Positions 52,407 to 61,473 of a stretch of DNA of 64,000 nucleotides are shown here, one piece after another (within the stretch, counting starts at the first letter, position 1; every line of letters begins with the position of its first letter). A program made the position numbers and the translations under genes. The DNA comes from Acidobacteriaceae bacterium (lineage in GTDB: Bacteria; Acidobacteriota; Terriglobia; Terriglobales; Acidobacteriaceae). Where the stretch lies: positions 1 through 64,000 of the forward strand of contig PKUV01000059.1 of the NCBI GenBank assembly GCA_003131315.1. Reading direction: 5' to 3'. Under the pieces are notes generated by a model that worked only from the letters and a program-made list of their open reading frames with translations, searched no databases and was not told the DNA's origin.

Positions 52407-53195
52407 ATGAAGTCACGCGAAATCATGGCGCTGGAAGAAAGCCTGGGTCACCACTTCCAGCGCCGGGAACTGATCGAGCAAGCGCTTACCCACAGCTCGC
52501 AAGCGCGCGAGGTGGAGGCGCTGGGCGCGGGCAGCGGTTCGTCTGGCGGCGGGGATAACGAAATACTCGAGTTTCTGGGAGACGCCGTGCTCGGGCTCGT
52601 CACCAGCGAGGCGCTGTTCCACCGCTTCCCCGAATTTCAGGAAGGGCACCTTTCCAAGCTGCGTGCTCATCTGGTAGGGCAACGGCATCTGCTGCGGGTG
52701 GCCGAGCAGCTTCAGATTGGTCATTACATGCGTCTGGGCCGCGGCGAAGAAAAAAGCGGTGGCCGCAACAAGGCAAGCCTGCTCGTGGACGCACTGGAAG
52801 CGATCCTGGCTGCGCTCTATCTCGACGGCGGATGGCCGGTGGCGCGAGACTTTATCGTGCGCGTGATCGTGGGGCCGGAACTGGCCCACATGAAACTGGA
52901 GACCAGCGCCATTCCGGTGATGGATTTCAAGTCCGCGTTGCAGGAAGCACTGCAGGCCAAAGGAGGACCGCAGCCGGTTTACGCCCTCGTGAAGGAGGAA
53001 GGTCCCGAACACAAGAAGACTTTTACGGTCGAGGTGAGACTGCCGGAACCTGAGATGGGGCAATTCGTGGGGCGCGCCCAGGGCGCGACCAAAAAACGGG
53101 CCGAACAGGAAGCGGCGCGGCAGGTCCTGGAGCACCTGGCAACGTTGCCCGGGGGACGGCATCCGAATGCCGCAAAAGACGACGGCGCGTCGTAG
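52407..53195 (+). CDS. rnc: Ribonuclease III
   Basis: About 262 residues; ATG 52407 is chosen, with GTG 52404 and ATG 52425 possible since no strong ribosome site is seen. The nuclease domain carries the signature NEILEFLGDAVLGLVTSEAL (canonical NERLEFLGDAVL; Arg replaced by Ile) and LLVDALEAILAALYLDGGW with the second acidic pair. The C-terminal double-stranded RNA-binding domain contains DFKSALQEALQAKGGPQPVY and GRAQGATKKRAEQEAARQVL. It processes rRNA precursors and structured mRNA. The 3' neighbour is signal peptidase I, separated by repeat E; an rnc-lepB association is common in bacteria. Confidence 0.93.
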   Translation: MKSREIMALEESLGHHFQRRELIEQALTHSSQAREVEALGAGSGSSGGGDNEILEFLGDAVLGLVTSEALFHRFPEFQEGHLSKLRAHLVGQRHLLRVAEQLQIGHYMRLGRGEEKSGGRNKASLLVDALEAILAALYLDGGWPVARDFIVRVIVGPELAHMKLETSAIPVMDFKSALQEALQAKGGPQPVYALVKEEGPEHKKTFTVEVRLPEPEMGQFVGRAQGATKKRAEQEAARQVLEHLATLPGGRHPNAAKDDGAS

Positions 53196-53206
53196 TCCTG
53201 TCTTAA

Positions 53207-53302
53207 CAGGCTGCGGAAGAACCTAGGTTCGTATCAGGGTATCGCTTTAGCGATATCGAAAGCTCTTCGGAGTCAGACGCCCCTTTAGGGGCTCGGCATT
53301 GA
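53207..53302 (-). repeat. MITE-like repeat, inverted copy E
   Basis: The family appears here in the opposite orientation: CAGGCTGCGGAAGAACCTAG, CGTATCAGGGTATCGCTTTA with GCGATATCG, then GACGCCCCTTTAGGGGCTCGG. Its far end has been lost where the first signal peptidase gene begins, so it forms the immediate upstream region of that gene. Confidence 0.62.
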
Positions 53303-54064
53303 ATGCCAATTGTTATGTCATGGAGCGAGAAGATTTCCGTTGGGGATTGGCCCGCGACTATTCAGTCGGTCGCGGGAACGATCGTGATCGCCGTTTTTGT
53401 GGTTACCTTCCTCGTGCAGGCGTTCACCATCCCTTCGGAATCCATGGAGCAAACGCTGCTGATTGGCGACTACCTGCTGGTGGATAAGTTTTGCTACGGC
53501 GACAGCGGCGGGTGGAACCGTCTGGTACCCTACCGCAACGTCCGGCGCGGTGACATCATCGTCTTCCATTATCCTGTGAATCCTGCGCAGGACTTCGTGA
53601 AGCGAGTGGTGGCCTTGCCCGGAGATCGCCTGCGCCTCATCAACAAGCGCGTCTACATCAACGGCGTTCCCGTGCAGGAGCCCTACGTGCAGTACCTCAC
53701 CGCGCTCCGCAATTTCTATCGCGACGACTTTCCGCGCACCGATTCTCCCGACTACGGAGTGGATGCAAAATGGTGGAAAGAAATGCCGAAGCTGGTGGAA
53801 GACCACCAGTTGATTATCCCCGAGGGCCACTATTTTGTGCTGGGTGACAATCGCGATGACAGCCAGGACAGCCGGTACTGGGGATTCGTGCCGCGCGAAA
53901 ATATTATCGGGCGGCCGCTGTTGATCTACTGGTCGTCGGGCAATGTGAACAATGATCTTCCCGGATCGCCAACCGTGGGTGATAGACTTTATCACCTTGC
54001 CTACGCGGTAACTCATTTGTTCCAGATAACGCGCTGGGAACGTACTTTCAGGCTGGTGCGCTGA
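53303..54064 (+). CDS. lepB: Signal peptidase I (first of two)
   Basis: 253 residues (ATG 53315 is an alternative start; neither has a good ribosome site). One N-terminal membrane helix (VIAVFVVTFLVQAFTI) is followed by the catalytic serine in PSESMEQTLLIGDYLLVDKF (Ser47), the general-base lysine in FVKRVVALPGDRLRL and the box GDNRDDSQDSRYWGFVPREN. It removes signal peptides at the periplasmic membrane face. The usual SMxPTL motif has Gln where Pro is common. A segment of about 40 residues is inserted between boxes D and E. The next gene is a paralog 13 bp away. Confidence 0.93.
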   Translation: MPIVMSWSEKISVGDWPATIQSVAGTIVIAVFVVTFLVQAFTIPSESMEQTLLIGDYLLVDKFCYGDSGGWNRLVPYRNVRRGDIIVFHYPVNPAQDFVKRVVALPGDRLRLINKRVYINGVPVQEPYVQYLTALRNFYRDDFPRTDSPDYGVDAKWWKEMPKLVEDHQLIIPEGHYFVLGDNRDDSQDSRYWGFVPRENIIGRPLLIYWSSGNVNNDLPGSPTVGDRLYHLAYAVTHLFQITRWERTFRLVR

Positions 54065-54077
54065 TGCAGATTCGCTG

Positions 54078-54896
54078 ATGAAGCTCGCTGAGAAGAAATC
54101 CTCTAGACGGATGGCAAACGTGCCGAAAAAAGAAAAAGAAGAAGTCGTTGTGGACGAAAAGCCGCGCGAGACGACGGTGGAATTTCTGGCCTCGCTGGCG
54201 GGAGTGCTGGTCACCGGCCTGTTCATCATCACGTTTGTGCTGCAGGCGTTTGAGATTCCCTCCAGTTCCATGGAGGACACGCTGCTCATCGGCGACCACG
54301 TATTCGTGAACCGGGAGCAGTTCGCGCCGGCGACGCGTTGGATGGGGCCGCTGATGCCCTATCGCGATATCCGCCGCGGCGACATTGTTGTGTTCCTGTC
54401 GCCGGAGGAACAAGGTCTGTTTGTGGTGAAGCGGATCATGGGCGTTCCTGGCGATCGCATCCACTTGCGCGATGGCGTCGTCCACCGCAACGGCGAGAAA
54501 CTGGTTGAGCCGTACGTCCAGCACAAACTGGCGGATTACAACCCCTACCGCGACAACTTCCCTGCCGTGCCGCCTTCGGAAATGTACGGGGTAAGAAACG
54601 AAAAATGGCAGCAGGAACTGCCTTCGCATCTGGAGGGCGGTGACATCGTCGTGCCTCCGGACAGCTACTTTGCCATGGGCGACAACCGCGATGTGAGTTA
54701 CGACAGCCGTTACTGGGGGTTTATTCCGCGGAAGAACGTCATCGGACGTCCCATGTTCGTTTACTGGTCATTTATCACCCCGGCAGACCAGTACCAGATG
54801 CGCAGCGCGGGCGACCGGCTGGGCTTCGTGGCGCACATCATCATTCACTTCTTTGATGAAACGCGCTGGTCGCGAACCCTCAGGATCGTGCGGTGA
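54078..54896 (+). CDS. lepB: Signal peptidase I (second of two)
   Basis: 272 residues. A charged cytoplasmic start (KLAEKKSSRR, KKEKEEVVVDEK) is followed by the membrane helix (LAGVLVTGLFIITFVLQAFE), catalytic Ser in IPSSSMEDTLLIGDHVFVNR, Lys in VVKRIMGVPGDRIHL and GDNRDVSYDSRYWGFIPRKN. It is paralogous to the preceding protein; tandem signal peptidases may divide substrates or levels of expression. Its stop overlaps the GTG start of the AsmA-like gene (GTGA), so the two are coupled. Confidence 0.93.
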   Translation: MKLAEKKSSRRMANVPKKEKEEVVVDEKPRETTVEFLASLAGVLVTGLFIITFVLQAFEIPSSSMEDTLLIGDHVFVNREQFAPATRWMGPLMPYRDIRRGDIVVFLSPEEQGLFVVKRIMGVPGDRIHLRDGVVHRNGEKLVEPYVQHKLADYNPYRDNFPAVPPSEMYGVRNEKWQQELPSHLEGGDIVVPPDSYFAMGDNRDVSYDSRYWGFIPRKNVIGRPMFVYWSFITPADQYQMRSAGDRLGFVAHIIIHFFDETRWSRTLRIVR

Positions 54897-57514
54897 AATT
54901 TCTGCGGTCCGAATTTCTGCGTTCCAGGCGCGGGGTAGCTGCGGTCGCGGCTCTCGTGCTGATCCTGTTTCTGTTCCGGCCCGGCGTGTACAAGTTGCGA
55001 AACCGGATTTCGAGTTCTATCGGAAGCGCTCTGGGGCGCAGGGTCGAACTCGACAACGTGCGTTTGCGTCTTCTGCCGCGGCCAGGCTTTGATCTTGAGG
55101 GGCTCGTCATCTATGACGATCCCGCATTCAGCGCGGAACCGATGATCCGCGCGCAGGACGTTTCCGCGGCGATCCGGTTTCGTTCCCTGCTCCGCGGGCG
55201 GATCGAGATCGCCACCCTGAGCGCGACCGAGCCCAGCATCAACCTGGTGCGCAACCACGAAGGCCACTGGAACCTGGCGAGCCTGCTCCTGCGCAACGCG
55301 CAAATTCCTGCGGCTCCGACCGAAAAACCCGCTTCCGAGCGCCGCCCGGCATTCCCGTACCTCGAAGCCAACGGCGCTCGCATCAATTTCAAGCTGGGAC
55401 AGACGAAGAAGTCCTACGCGCTCATGGATGCCGACGTCGCGCTCTGGCAGGATTCGGAAAATTCCTGGAGCGCGCGCATCAAGGCCGAGCCCGTGCGCAC
55501 CGATTTTAATCTCACCGATACCGGGCTGCTCCAGATCAACGCCACGTGGCAGCGCGCTTCCAGCTTGCAGTCGACCCCGGTGCAGATCGCCGTGCAATGG
55601 CAGAATGGGCAACTCGGACAGATCACCAAGTTGCTGAGCGGAAAAGACCGGGGCTGGCGCGGCGGAGTGAATTTCGCGGCGAATTTGTCCGGCACTCCGG
55701 AAGCACTGCTGATCGAGAGCCAGACCGCAATCGAAGATTTCCATCGCTACGACATTGTTGGCAGCGAGAACGTGCGCATGGCAACCAGTTGCTCGGGACG
55801 GTACAACGTCGTCACCAGCACACTTGCCGACCTGCTGTGCGAATCGCCGGTAAGTGGCGGGACCCTCCGCCTGCGCGGAACTTTTGCTCTGGTCGCACAA
55901 CTACCCACCTATGATCTGACGCTGGAGGCCGAGAAGGTGCCGCTGACCTCCGTGGTTCGATTGCTGCGTCAGGCGAAAAAGCAGATCCCCGGCGATCTCA
56001 CTGCGACTGGATTGCTGAATGCGGAGTTCCGCGCAACGCGCAACGTTACCGGGGCCGCAGGGCACGACTTATTGCAGCAATGGAGCGGGAGCGGCTCGGC
56101 GACCAACGTGCACCTGTCGTCGAATGTGGGGAATGCGGGGAAAGATGAGGTTGCCTTCGGCACGATTCCACTGGCCCTGGTTTCACGGACCATAGTACCC
56201 GCCGATTCGCAGCGGGGCAGGCCCGGTCATCCGAGGACACAAGAACAACAAAAGGAGCAGGAGCCTGCGGAACCTCACCTGCGGATTGGGCCGGTCGAAC
56301 TGGCGATGAACGCTTCCGCGCCGGTGAACGCCGGCGGGTGGATGTCCACTGCCGGCTATCGTTTTTTTCTGCGCGGCGACGTGGAGCTGAAAGACCTATT
56401 TCGTCTGGAGAACGTTCTGGGCTTGCCGGTAGCTCGCCCGGCGGCGGAAGGCGCGGCCAAGTTGGATGTGAGCGTCTCCGGGCCGTGGCAGGGATTTGCA
56501 CCTGCCGTCACCGCTGGGACCGCTCAACTGCGCAACGTGCGCGCCGAGATGCACGGCCTGAACACGCCGATTGAGATTAGCTCGGCAACCATGTCTCTCG
56601 CTCCGGACGTGGTGTTGATGGAGAAGATTTCTGCCCGTACTGGAAACACGCATTGGAGCGGCGGGATTACAGCGCCCCGCCATTGCGCCGTTCCAACTTG
56701 CGTGTTTCAGTTCGATCTCACGGCCGACCAGCTTTCGACTGGAGATCTCGCCGAATGGTTCACACCGCATCCTGCCAAACGTCCGTGGTACCGCATCTTG
56801 AATTCCAGCGAGCCGCAGGGCGGCTCGCCACTCCTCGCGATTCAGGCGCGCGGCAACCTGCACGTCGGGCGATTAGGATTGAAGAGGGTGTTCGCCACTC
56901 AGGTTGCAACGCAAGTGGAAGTGGATCACGGCAAGGTCACACTGACTGCTCTGCGCGCACAACTGCTGCAGGGCACGCATCAGGGGAACTGGACGATTGA
57001 TGTGTCGAGTCACGACGCGTCCACTCAGCCCGTGCGCTATCACGGCACCGGCACGTTGCACGACATTTCGCTGGCGCAGGTGGGCACGTTGATGAACGAT
57101 GAGTGGATTGCCGGAACGGCCGACGGGAATTTCGATCTGGAAGGATCGGGAGACAGCTTTCGTGAGCTACTGGCGCACTCCGACGGCAAGTTGCAGTTCG
57201 TGATGCGGAACGGCAGCCTGACACATATTGAAATTCCGGGCTCGCCCCTGCCTCTGCCGGTGCATCGGTTCGCCGGAGAGCTGCATCTGAAGAAAGGCGT
57301 TTGGGATCTCTCCGCAGGAAGACTGGAATCGCGCGACGGCATTTATCGGGTAAGCGGAACGGCTTCCCCGAGCAGCGGTTTCGACTTCGTGTTGACGCGC
57401 GGTGACGTGCAATCGTGGACGCTCACCGGGACGCTCGCTGAGCCGCGCGTCGCGCCGTTTGATCGAACGGAAGCCAAGCGTGCGGAAGCGGACGCGAAGA
57501 CCGTCAAACCATAG
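54893..57514 (+). CDS. AsmA-like outer-membrane biogenesis protein
   Basis: 873 residues beginning at GTG 54893. One N-terminal membrane helix (GVAAVAALVLILFLFRPGVY) anchors a large periplasmic protein. The AsmA/chorein-like N-terminal pattern is seen in LGRRVELDNVRLRLLPRPGF, DLEGLVIYDDPAFSAEPMIR, DVSAAIRFRSLLRGRIEIAT and GHWNLASLL; the C-terminal AsmA region includes YHGTGTLHDISLAQVGTLMN, GDGNFDLEGSG-like and KLQFVMRNGSLTHIEI. AsmA-type proteins affect lipid transport or assembly of the outer membrane. It is cotranslated with signal peptidase. No known substrate. Confidence 0.82.
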   Translation: MKFLRSEFLRSRRGVAAVAALVLILFLFRPGVYKLRNRISSSIGSALGRRVELDNVRLRLLPRPGFDLEGLVIYDDPAFSAEPMIRAQDVSAAIRFRSLLRGRIEIATLSATEPSINLVRNHEGHWNLASLLLRNAQIPAAPTEKPASERRPAFPYLEANGARINFKLGQTKKSYALMDADVALWQDSENSWSARIKAEPVRTDFNLTDTGLLQINATWQRASSLQSTPVQIAVQWQNGQLGQITKLLSGKDRGWRGGVNFAANLSGTPEALLIESQTAIEDFHRYDIVGSENVRMATSCSGRYNVVTSTLADLLCESPVSGGTLRLRGTFALVAQLPTYDLTLEAEKVPLTSVVRLLRQAKKQIPGDLTATGLLNAEFRATRNVTGAAGHDLLQQWSGSGSATNVHLSSNVGNAGKDEVAFGTIPLALVSRTIVPADSQRGRPGHPRTQEQQKEQEPAEPHLRIGPVELAMNASAPVNAGGWMSTAGYRFFLRGDVELKDLFRLENVLGLPVARPAAEGAAKLDVSVSGPWQGFAPAVTAGTAQLRNVRAEMHGLNTPIEISSATMSLAPDVVLMEKISARTGNTHWSGGITAPRHCAVPTCVFQFDLTADQLSTGDLAEWFTPHPAKRPWYRILNSSEPQGGSPLLAIQARGNLHVGRLGLKRVFATQVATQVEVDHGKVTLTALRAQLLQGTHQGNWTIDVSSHDASTQPVRYHGTGTLHDISLAQVGTLMNDEWIAGTADGNFDLEGSGDSFRELLAHSDGKLQFVMRNGSLTHIEIPGSPLPLPVHRFAGELHLKKGVWDLSAGRLESRDGIYRVSGTASPSSGFDFVLTRGDVQSWTLTGTLAEPRVAPFDRTEAKRAEADAKTVKP

Positions 57515-57570
57515 GGCGGCTGTCGGCTCCTAAGCTTTTAGCCTCACCGCTCAAATTCTCGACATTTGGC

Positions 57571-57652
57571 TTGTCATCCTGAGCGAAGCGAAGGATCTGC
57601 TGTCTTTTGCAGTGAGAAAAAAGCAGGTCCTTCGCTTCGCTCAGGATGACAA
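57571..57652. repeat. Long inverted repeat (TCATCCTGAGCGAAGCGAAGG family), copy 1
   Basis: Arms of 31 bp (57571-57601 and 57622-57652) pair with only one wobble position. The element sits between two convergent genes and could act as a bidirectional terminator. A second copy lies at 61474-61555 with a different loop. Confidence 0.8.
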
Positions 57653-57686
57653 TGTGGGTTATGCCACGAACTTGCGGGACACGACG

Positions 57687-59381
57687 CTACGGTGTGTAGC
57701 CCGCGCCTCGCAACACTTTTCCCGGCAACGCGCCGGTCATCTTTCCGTTCTCGATCACGGGAACTCCGTTGATGAGCACATACTCCATGCCTTCCGACAG
57801 CCGGTTCGGATCGTCAAAAGTTGCCAGGTCACGCACCGTCTCGGGATCGAACACAACCACGTCTGCCCACATTCCCTGCTTCAGCACGCCGCGATCCGTG
57901 AGCCTCATGCGCTGGGCGGGCAGCGCCGAGAACTTGCGGATTGCCTCCTCCAGAGTCAGCTTCTTTTCTTCTCTAACGTATTTACGCAGGATGCGCGGGA
58001 ATGTGCCGTAAGCTCTGGGGTGTGGGTGCTCCTCGCCGAGGATGCCGTCGGGCGACGTACCGGAAGAGTCGTTGTCCACGGAAACCCACGGCTGCTGCAG
58101 GGCCAGCGCAACGTCGGGCTCTGACATCCCGAATACCGCGCAATCGGTGAACGCCTTATCTTCGATGAGCAGATCGAAGAGCGTGTCCATCGCATCTTTG
58201 TTCAGAATCTTCGCGACTTCCGTGAGCCGCTTGCCCTGAAACTTTTTCAGCGCGGGATTCTGGACCACACTGATCATCACGTCCTGCGGCCCGCTGATCT
58301 CGTCCCACTCGTTGTCCCAGTCTTTGGACGGCGTCTCCATGTCTTTCCGAATGCGGGCGCGGGTTGCGGGATCTTTGAGCCGCTCAATCAATTTGGCATC
58401 GCCGCCGTCATGCGCCCACGCGGGCACGAAGGCCGACATGCTGTTGAACCATGCGGTGTAGGCGTAGGTGTCCGCCTCCACGTCAACGCCCTCGGCGCGC
58501 GCCTTGTTAACTCGCGCCACCAACTCGGGCATGCGTCCAAAGTTGGCCTTGCCAGCCACCTTGAAATGCCAGATCTCCACGGGAATGTGTGCTTCCCGAC
58601 CGATGCGAACGGCTTCGTCGATCGACTCGAGGACGCTGTCACTCTCGTTGCGCATGTGGGTCGCGTAGATTCCGCCGAACTTCGAAGCTTCCGAAGCCAG
58701 CGCAATAATCTCTTCGGTCTTCGCGTAGGGCGCGGGCGCGTACATCAGCGACGTCGAGACTCCGACGGCCCCGTCGCGCATGGCGTCTCGAACCAGAGCT
58801 TTCATTTTTTCGAGTTGCTCGGGCGTGGGCTGCACATCGGCGTCGCCCAGCACCATTCGCCGCACCTGAGTCGCGCCCACGTAGCTGGCGAGATTGATGC
58901 CCACGCCTTGCTTTTCCAGGCGCGAGAAATATTGACGGAACGTCCGCCAGTCGGGATTGATCTTGTAGTGTTCGTAGCCGGGGCGATCGTTCGCAATGAT
59001 CGCATCGTTTAACGGAGCGGCGGATCCTCCCTCCCCGGTGATCTCGGTGGTGATGCCCTGATAGATCTTCGAAGGCAAGCGCGGATCGACCAGGATCGTC
59101 GTTTCCGACTGGCCGAGCATGTCGATAAAGCCGGGAGCAACGACTTTGCCCTTGGCGTCAACGGTACGCTTACGTGCGGCGGTAGAAAGATTGCCGATGG
59201 CGGCGATGCGGCCGTCGCGGATTCCGATGTCGCCTGAGTACCAGGGAGAGCCGGTGCCGTCCACGATGTGTCCGTTGGTGATGACAAGGTCGAAGGGCGA
59301 GTCGGCGGCCCGATCGGCGGCAAAGGCAAAGGTGGAGACGATCAGCAAAAGTGCCAGCGTTAGACGGCGAGTTGCGGTCAT
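57687..59381 (-). CDS. Secreted N-acyl-D-amino-acid deacylase-like amidohydrolase
   Basis: 564 residues with a signal peptide (LTLALLLIVSTFAFAADRA). It matches the D-aminoacylase family: DLVITNGHIVDGTGSPWYSG, KGKVVAPGFIDMLGQSET, GITTEITGEGGSAAPLND, DGAVGVSTSLMYAPAPYAKT, YATHMRNESDSVLESIDEAV and VEIWHFKVAGKANFGRM. The HxH metal pair normally found after PGFID is replaced by MLGQSE; this is a variant I associate with an acidobacterial subfamily. Its reaction may be a deacylation or lactone/urea-type hydrolysis. The 3-bp overlap with the upstream permease gene indicates cotranscription, suggesting import of the amino acid produced. Confidence 0.83.
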   Translation of the reverse strand: MTATRRLTLALLLIVSTFAFAADRAADSPFDLVITNGHIVDGTGSPWYSGDIGIRDGRIAAIGNLSTAARKRTVDAKGKVVAPGFIDMLGQSETTILVDPRLPSKIYQGITTEITGEGGSAAPLNDAIIANDRPGYEHYKINPDWRTFRQYFSRLEKQGVGINLASYVGATQVRRMVLGDADVQPTPEQLEKMKALVRDAMRDGAVGVSTSLMYAPAPYAKTEEIIALASEASKFGGIYATHMRNESDSVLESIDEAVRIGREAHIPVEIWHFKVAGKANFGRMPELVARVNKARAEGVDVEADTYAYTAWFNSMSAFVPAWAHDGGDAKLIERLKDPATRARIRKDMETPSKDWDNEWDEISGPQDVMISVVQNPALKKFQGKRLTEVAKILNKDAMDTLFDLLIEDKAFTDCAVFGMSEPDVALALQQPWVSVDNDSSGTSPDGILGEEHPHPRAYGTFPRILRKYVREEKKLTLEEAIRKFSALPAQRMRLTDRGVLKQGMWADVVVFDPETVRDLATFDDPNRLSEGMEYVLINGVPVIENGKMTGALPGKVLRGAGYTP

Positions 59382-60736
59382 GAGTTTCTTTCCTCGTCAG
59401 TTTTTCCTGTCGCAAGCTGTGTGCCGCGCGGGCGGCCAATCAACGTGCCAAGGATAATCCAGAGCCCGAGCACAAGCCACTCCCAGCCGGAAAAGTGTCC
59501 CGGCACAAATGGCACAAACTTCATCAGCACCATCGCCAAACCAACCAATGCGCCCAGCAGAGCGATCAAGCAGTCGGCGATTCGGGGCCTCATCCACAGA
59601 TAGGCGGCGCACACCGCAAACCATCCGGTAGCGGAAGCGACCGATCCGACCTCAGAGATCGGAACCAGAATCGCGCTGCCGAGAAACATGCACAAAGCGG
59701 TGGCGACGCCAACCCAGACGACCGCCGCGGCAGGGGTTTGATTCCGCGGATGCACGCTGGCCAGTCGTGCATCCACCAGCCCACGCCGTCCCATGGCAAA
59801 CAACAAGCGGCTGGCGGCGATAAAATTTCCGTTGAAAACCTTGAATAGCGAAAGCAACGCGGCACTCAGAATGATGCTCACGATCCAGCGCGAGCCGACG
59901 GCATGCTGAAAAGCAACCGCAGTCATGAATGGTTCCCCGGTCAGCGAACGCCACGGCGCGACGAAGCCCACCGCCGCGATCACAATGATGTAGAACACGG
60001 CGCCGACGATGATCGCCGCGAAGATGGCGCGAGAAAATCCTTGTGCGCGAAATTGGGGATTGGCTTCCTCGGCAGCCTTCGTCACCGATTCATATCCCGT
60101 CATGTAGTAAGGGACGATCTGCAGCACCAGCAAAATGGAGACGAACGGAGTGTGCGTGAATAAAGGCGGAAAATTGGCTGGCGATCCGCGCGTGACGCCA
60201 ATGGCGACGAAGATCACGAAGAGCGCAAGCGTGCCGAACGTGCTCCAGTTTTGAAAGGTGGCGCTCAGCCGGATGCCACGATAGTTCACCACCGTGACCA
60301 ATGCCGTGAGCGCGAGCCCGATGGCCAGGTGCGGCAAGTAAATGGGCTTTCCCGCCACGCGGTACAACTCGATGGAATCGAGCGCGGGGAAGATGTAGCC
60401 GGCGATGCGGCCGACGGCCACGGCCTCCCACGGGCAGACGATGAAGTAGGCGAGCAGCATCATCCATCCGGTAAAAAAGCTGACCGGCCGCGGGAAAACT
60501 TTCGCGGTATAGGCCACCTCGCCCGATGCGTCGGGCATGGCCATCACCAACTTGCCATACACATAGCCGATGGGCAGCAGAAGAACACCGCCAATCGCGA
60601 AACCAAGAATGCCGCCCAGCGGGCCGCCGCGCAGCAGCCAATCGTCCATGACGACCAGCCAGCCCACGCCCACCATCGTTCCCCAGCCAAGGGAGAAGTA
60701 ATCGGTGATGCGCAATTTGCGGGCGAGATGCGTCAT
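59378..60736 (-). CDS. APC-superfamily amino-acid permease
   Basis: 452 residues with 12 predicted helices. The N-terminal family region LRITDYFSLGWGTMVGVGWL, FAIGGVLLLPIGYVYGKLVM and ASGEVAYTAKVFPRPVSFFT, the segment QIVPYYMTGYESVTKAAEEA and MGRRGLVDARLASVHPRNQT are characteristic. It uses proton symport to import amino acids or related compounds. The stop overlaps the D-aminoacylase start by 4 bp (ATGA), so the pair probably forms a unit for recovering N-acyl-D-amino acids or similar material. Confidence 0.86.
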   Translation of the reverse strand: MTHLARKLRITDYFSLGWGTMVGVGWLVVMDDWLLRGGPLGGILGFAIGGVLLLPIGYVYGKLVMAMPDASGEVAYTAKVFPRPVSFFTGWMMLLAYFIVCPWEAVAVGRIAGYIFPALDSIELYRVAGKPIYLPHLAIGLALTALVTVVNYRGIRLSATFQNWSTFGTLALFVIFVAIGVTRGSPANFPPLFTHTPFVSILLVLQIVPYYMTGYESVTKAAEEANPQFRAQGFSRAIFAAIIVGAVFYIIVIAAVGFVAPWRSLTGEPFMTAVAFQHAVGSRWIVSIILSAALLSLFKVFNGNFIAASRLLFAMGRRGLVDARLASVHPRNQTPAAAVVWVGVATALCMFLGSAILVPISEVGSVASATGWFAVCAAYLWMRPRIADCLIALLGALVGLAMVLMKFVPFVPGHFSGWEWLVLGLWIILGTLIGRPRGTQLATGKTDEERNS

Positions 60737-60844
60737 CGGCTGGGATCAAGAATTTCGAGTGTCCAAGAAAAGAACTGGCGGAGGTGTTGCTGGTGTGGAA
60801 ATGAGAATCCAAAAGACCCGGCAGGCGGCTTCTGAACAAAATTC

Positions 60845-60890
60845 AGCTGACAAACCTGAGACCTAACACCTGAGACCTGACAACTGATGT
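60845..60890. repeat. Degenerate heptamer repeats (CCTGAGACCTGA type)
   Basis: AGCTGACAAACCTGAGACCT followed by AACACCTGAGACCTGACAACTGA contains two perfect ACCTGAGACCT units and related pieces. Similar intergenic strings appear at 10182-10213 and, in coding sequence, at 62418-62446. Confidence 0.5.
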
Positions 60891-60942
60891 TGGGCTCCAT
60901 GGACGCGAATTATAAAGCATCGCGCCCGTGAGTCCGGCTTAC

Positions 60943-61323
60943 TCAGGCGACCGCGAAGCGCGGCGGGCATTCCTTCCCCCGCAAAATGCAGATTGCTTCT
61001 TTCAGGGAAGAAATCTCAAACACCGATGTGAGATGCGTGGCCTCGAGCATTCTGCGGAAGAAAACCGGCGGACTGACCAGCTTCATCGTCGCCGAGTTCT
61101 GCATTGCCCAACGGCGCACCTGCAGCAGGGTTCCCAAGCCACCCGCATCCAGTTGCTCGACCTCGGAAACATCCAGCACCAGCACCCGGACACGCTCGAG
61201 TTGCTCGATCCGGCGCCGGAACTCGTCGAGCGCTGCCCCGCGCACCATGCGTCCCGAGCAGTTCACGACCGCCACATCCTGCAAGCATTCGATTTGATAT
61301 TGGAGTTCCATATGTCTATTCAT
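60943..61323 (-). CDS. STAS-domain protein lacking the phosphoacceptor serine
   Basis: 126 residues forming a single STAS domain as in anti-sigma-factor antagonists (SpoIIAA/RsbV): VAVVNCSGRMVRGAALDEFR, VRVLVLDVSEVEQLDAGGLG and TLLQVRRWAMQNSATMKLVS. The motif that usually reads DSSG is DAGG here, so the conserved phosphorylated serine is absent. It may bind a partner constitutively or belong to a structural STAS group. No kinase or sigma gene adjoins. The gene stands alone between a permease and an ABC permease gene on the same strand. Confidence 0.8.
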   Translation of the reverse strand: MNRHMELQYQIECLQDVAVVNCSGRMVRGAALDEFRRRIEQLERVRVLVLDVSEVEQLDAGGLGTLLQVRRWAMQNSATMKLVSPPVFFRRMLEATHLTSVFEISSLKEAICILRGKECPPRFAVA

Positions 61324-61473
61324 ACGAACCAGCCTTGACGTCTGTTGATACGAACCATCCCAGGAAAAAGTTCCGTGATCTGCTGTCCTTCAATTGGACG
61401 TGGAAAAGGGAAAACAGTTATCAGCGGCAAAGCAAGTCTTTGAATGTTGCGGACACGTAAATTCATCACACGG

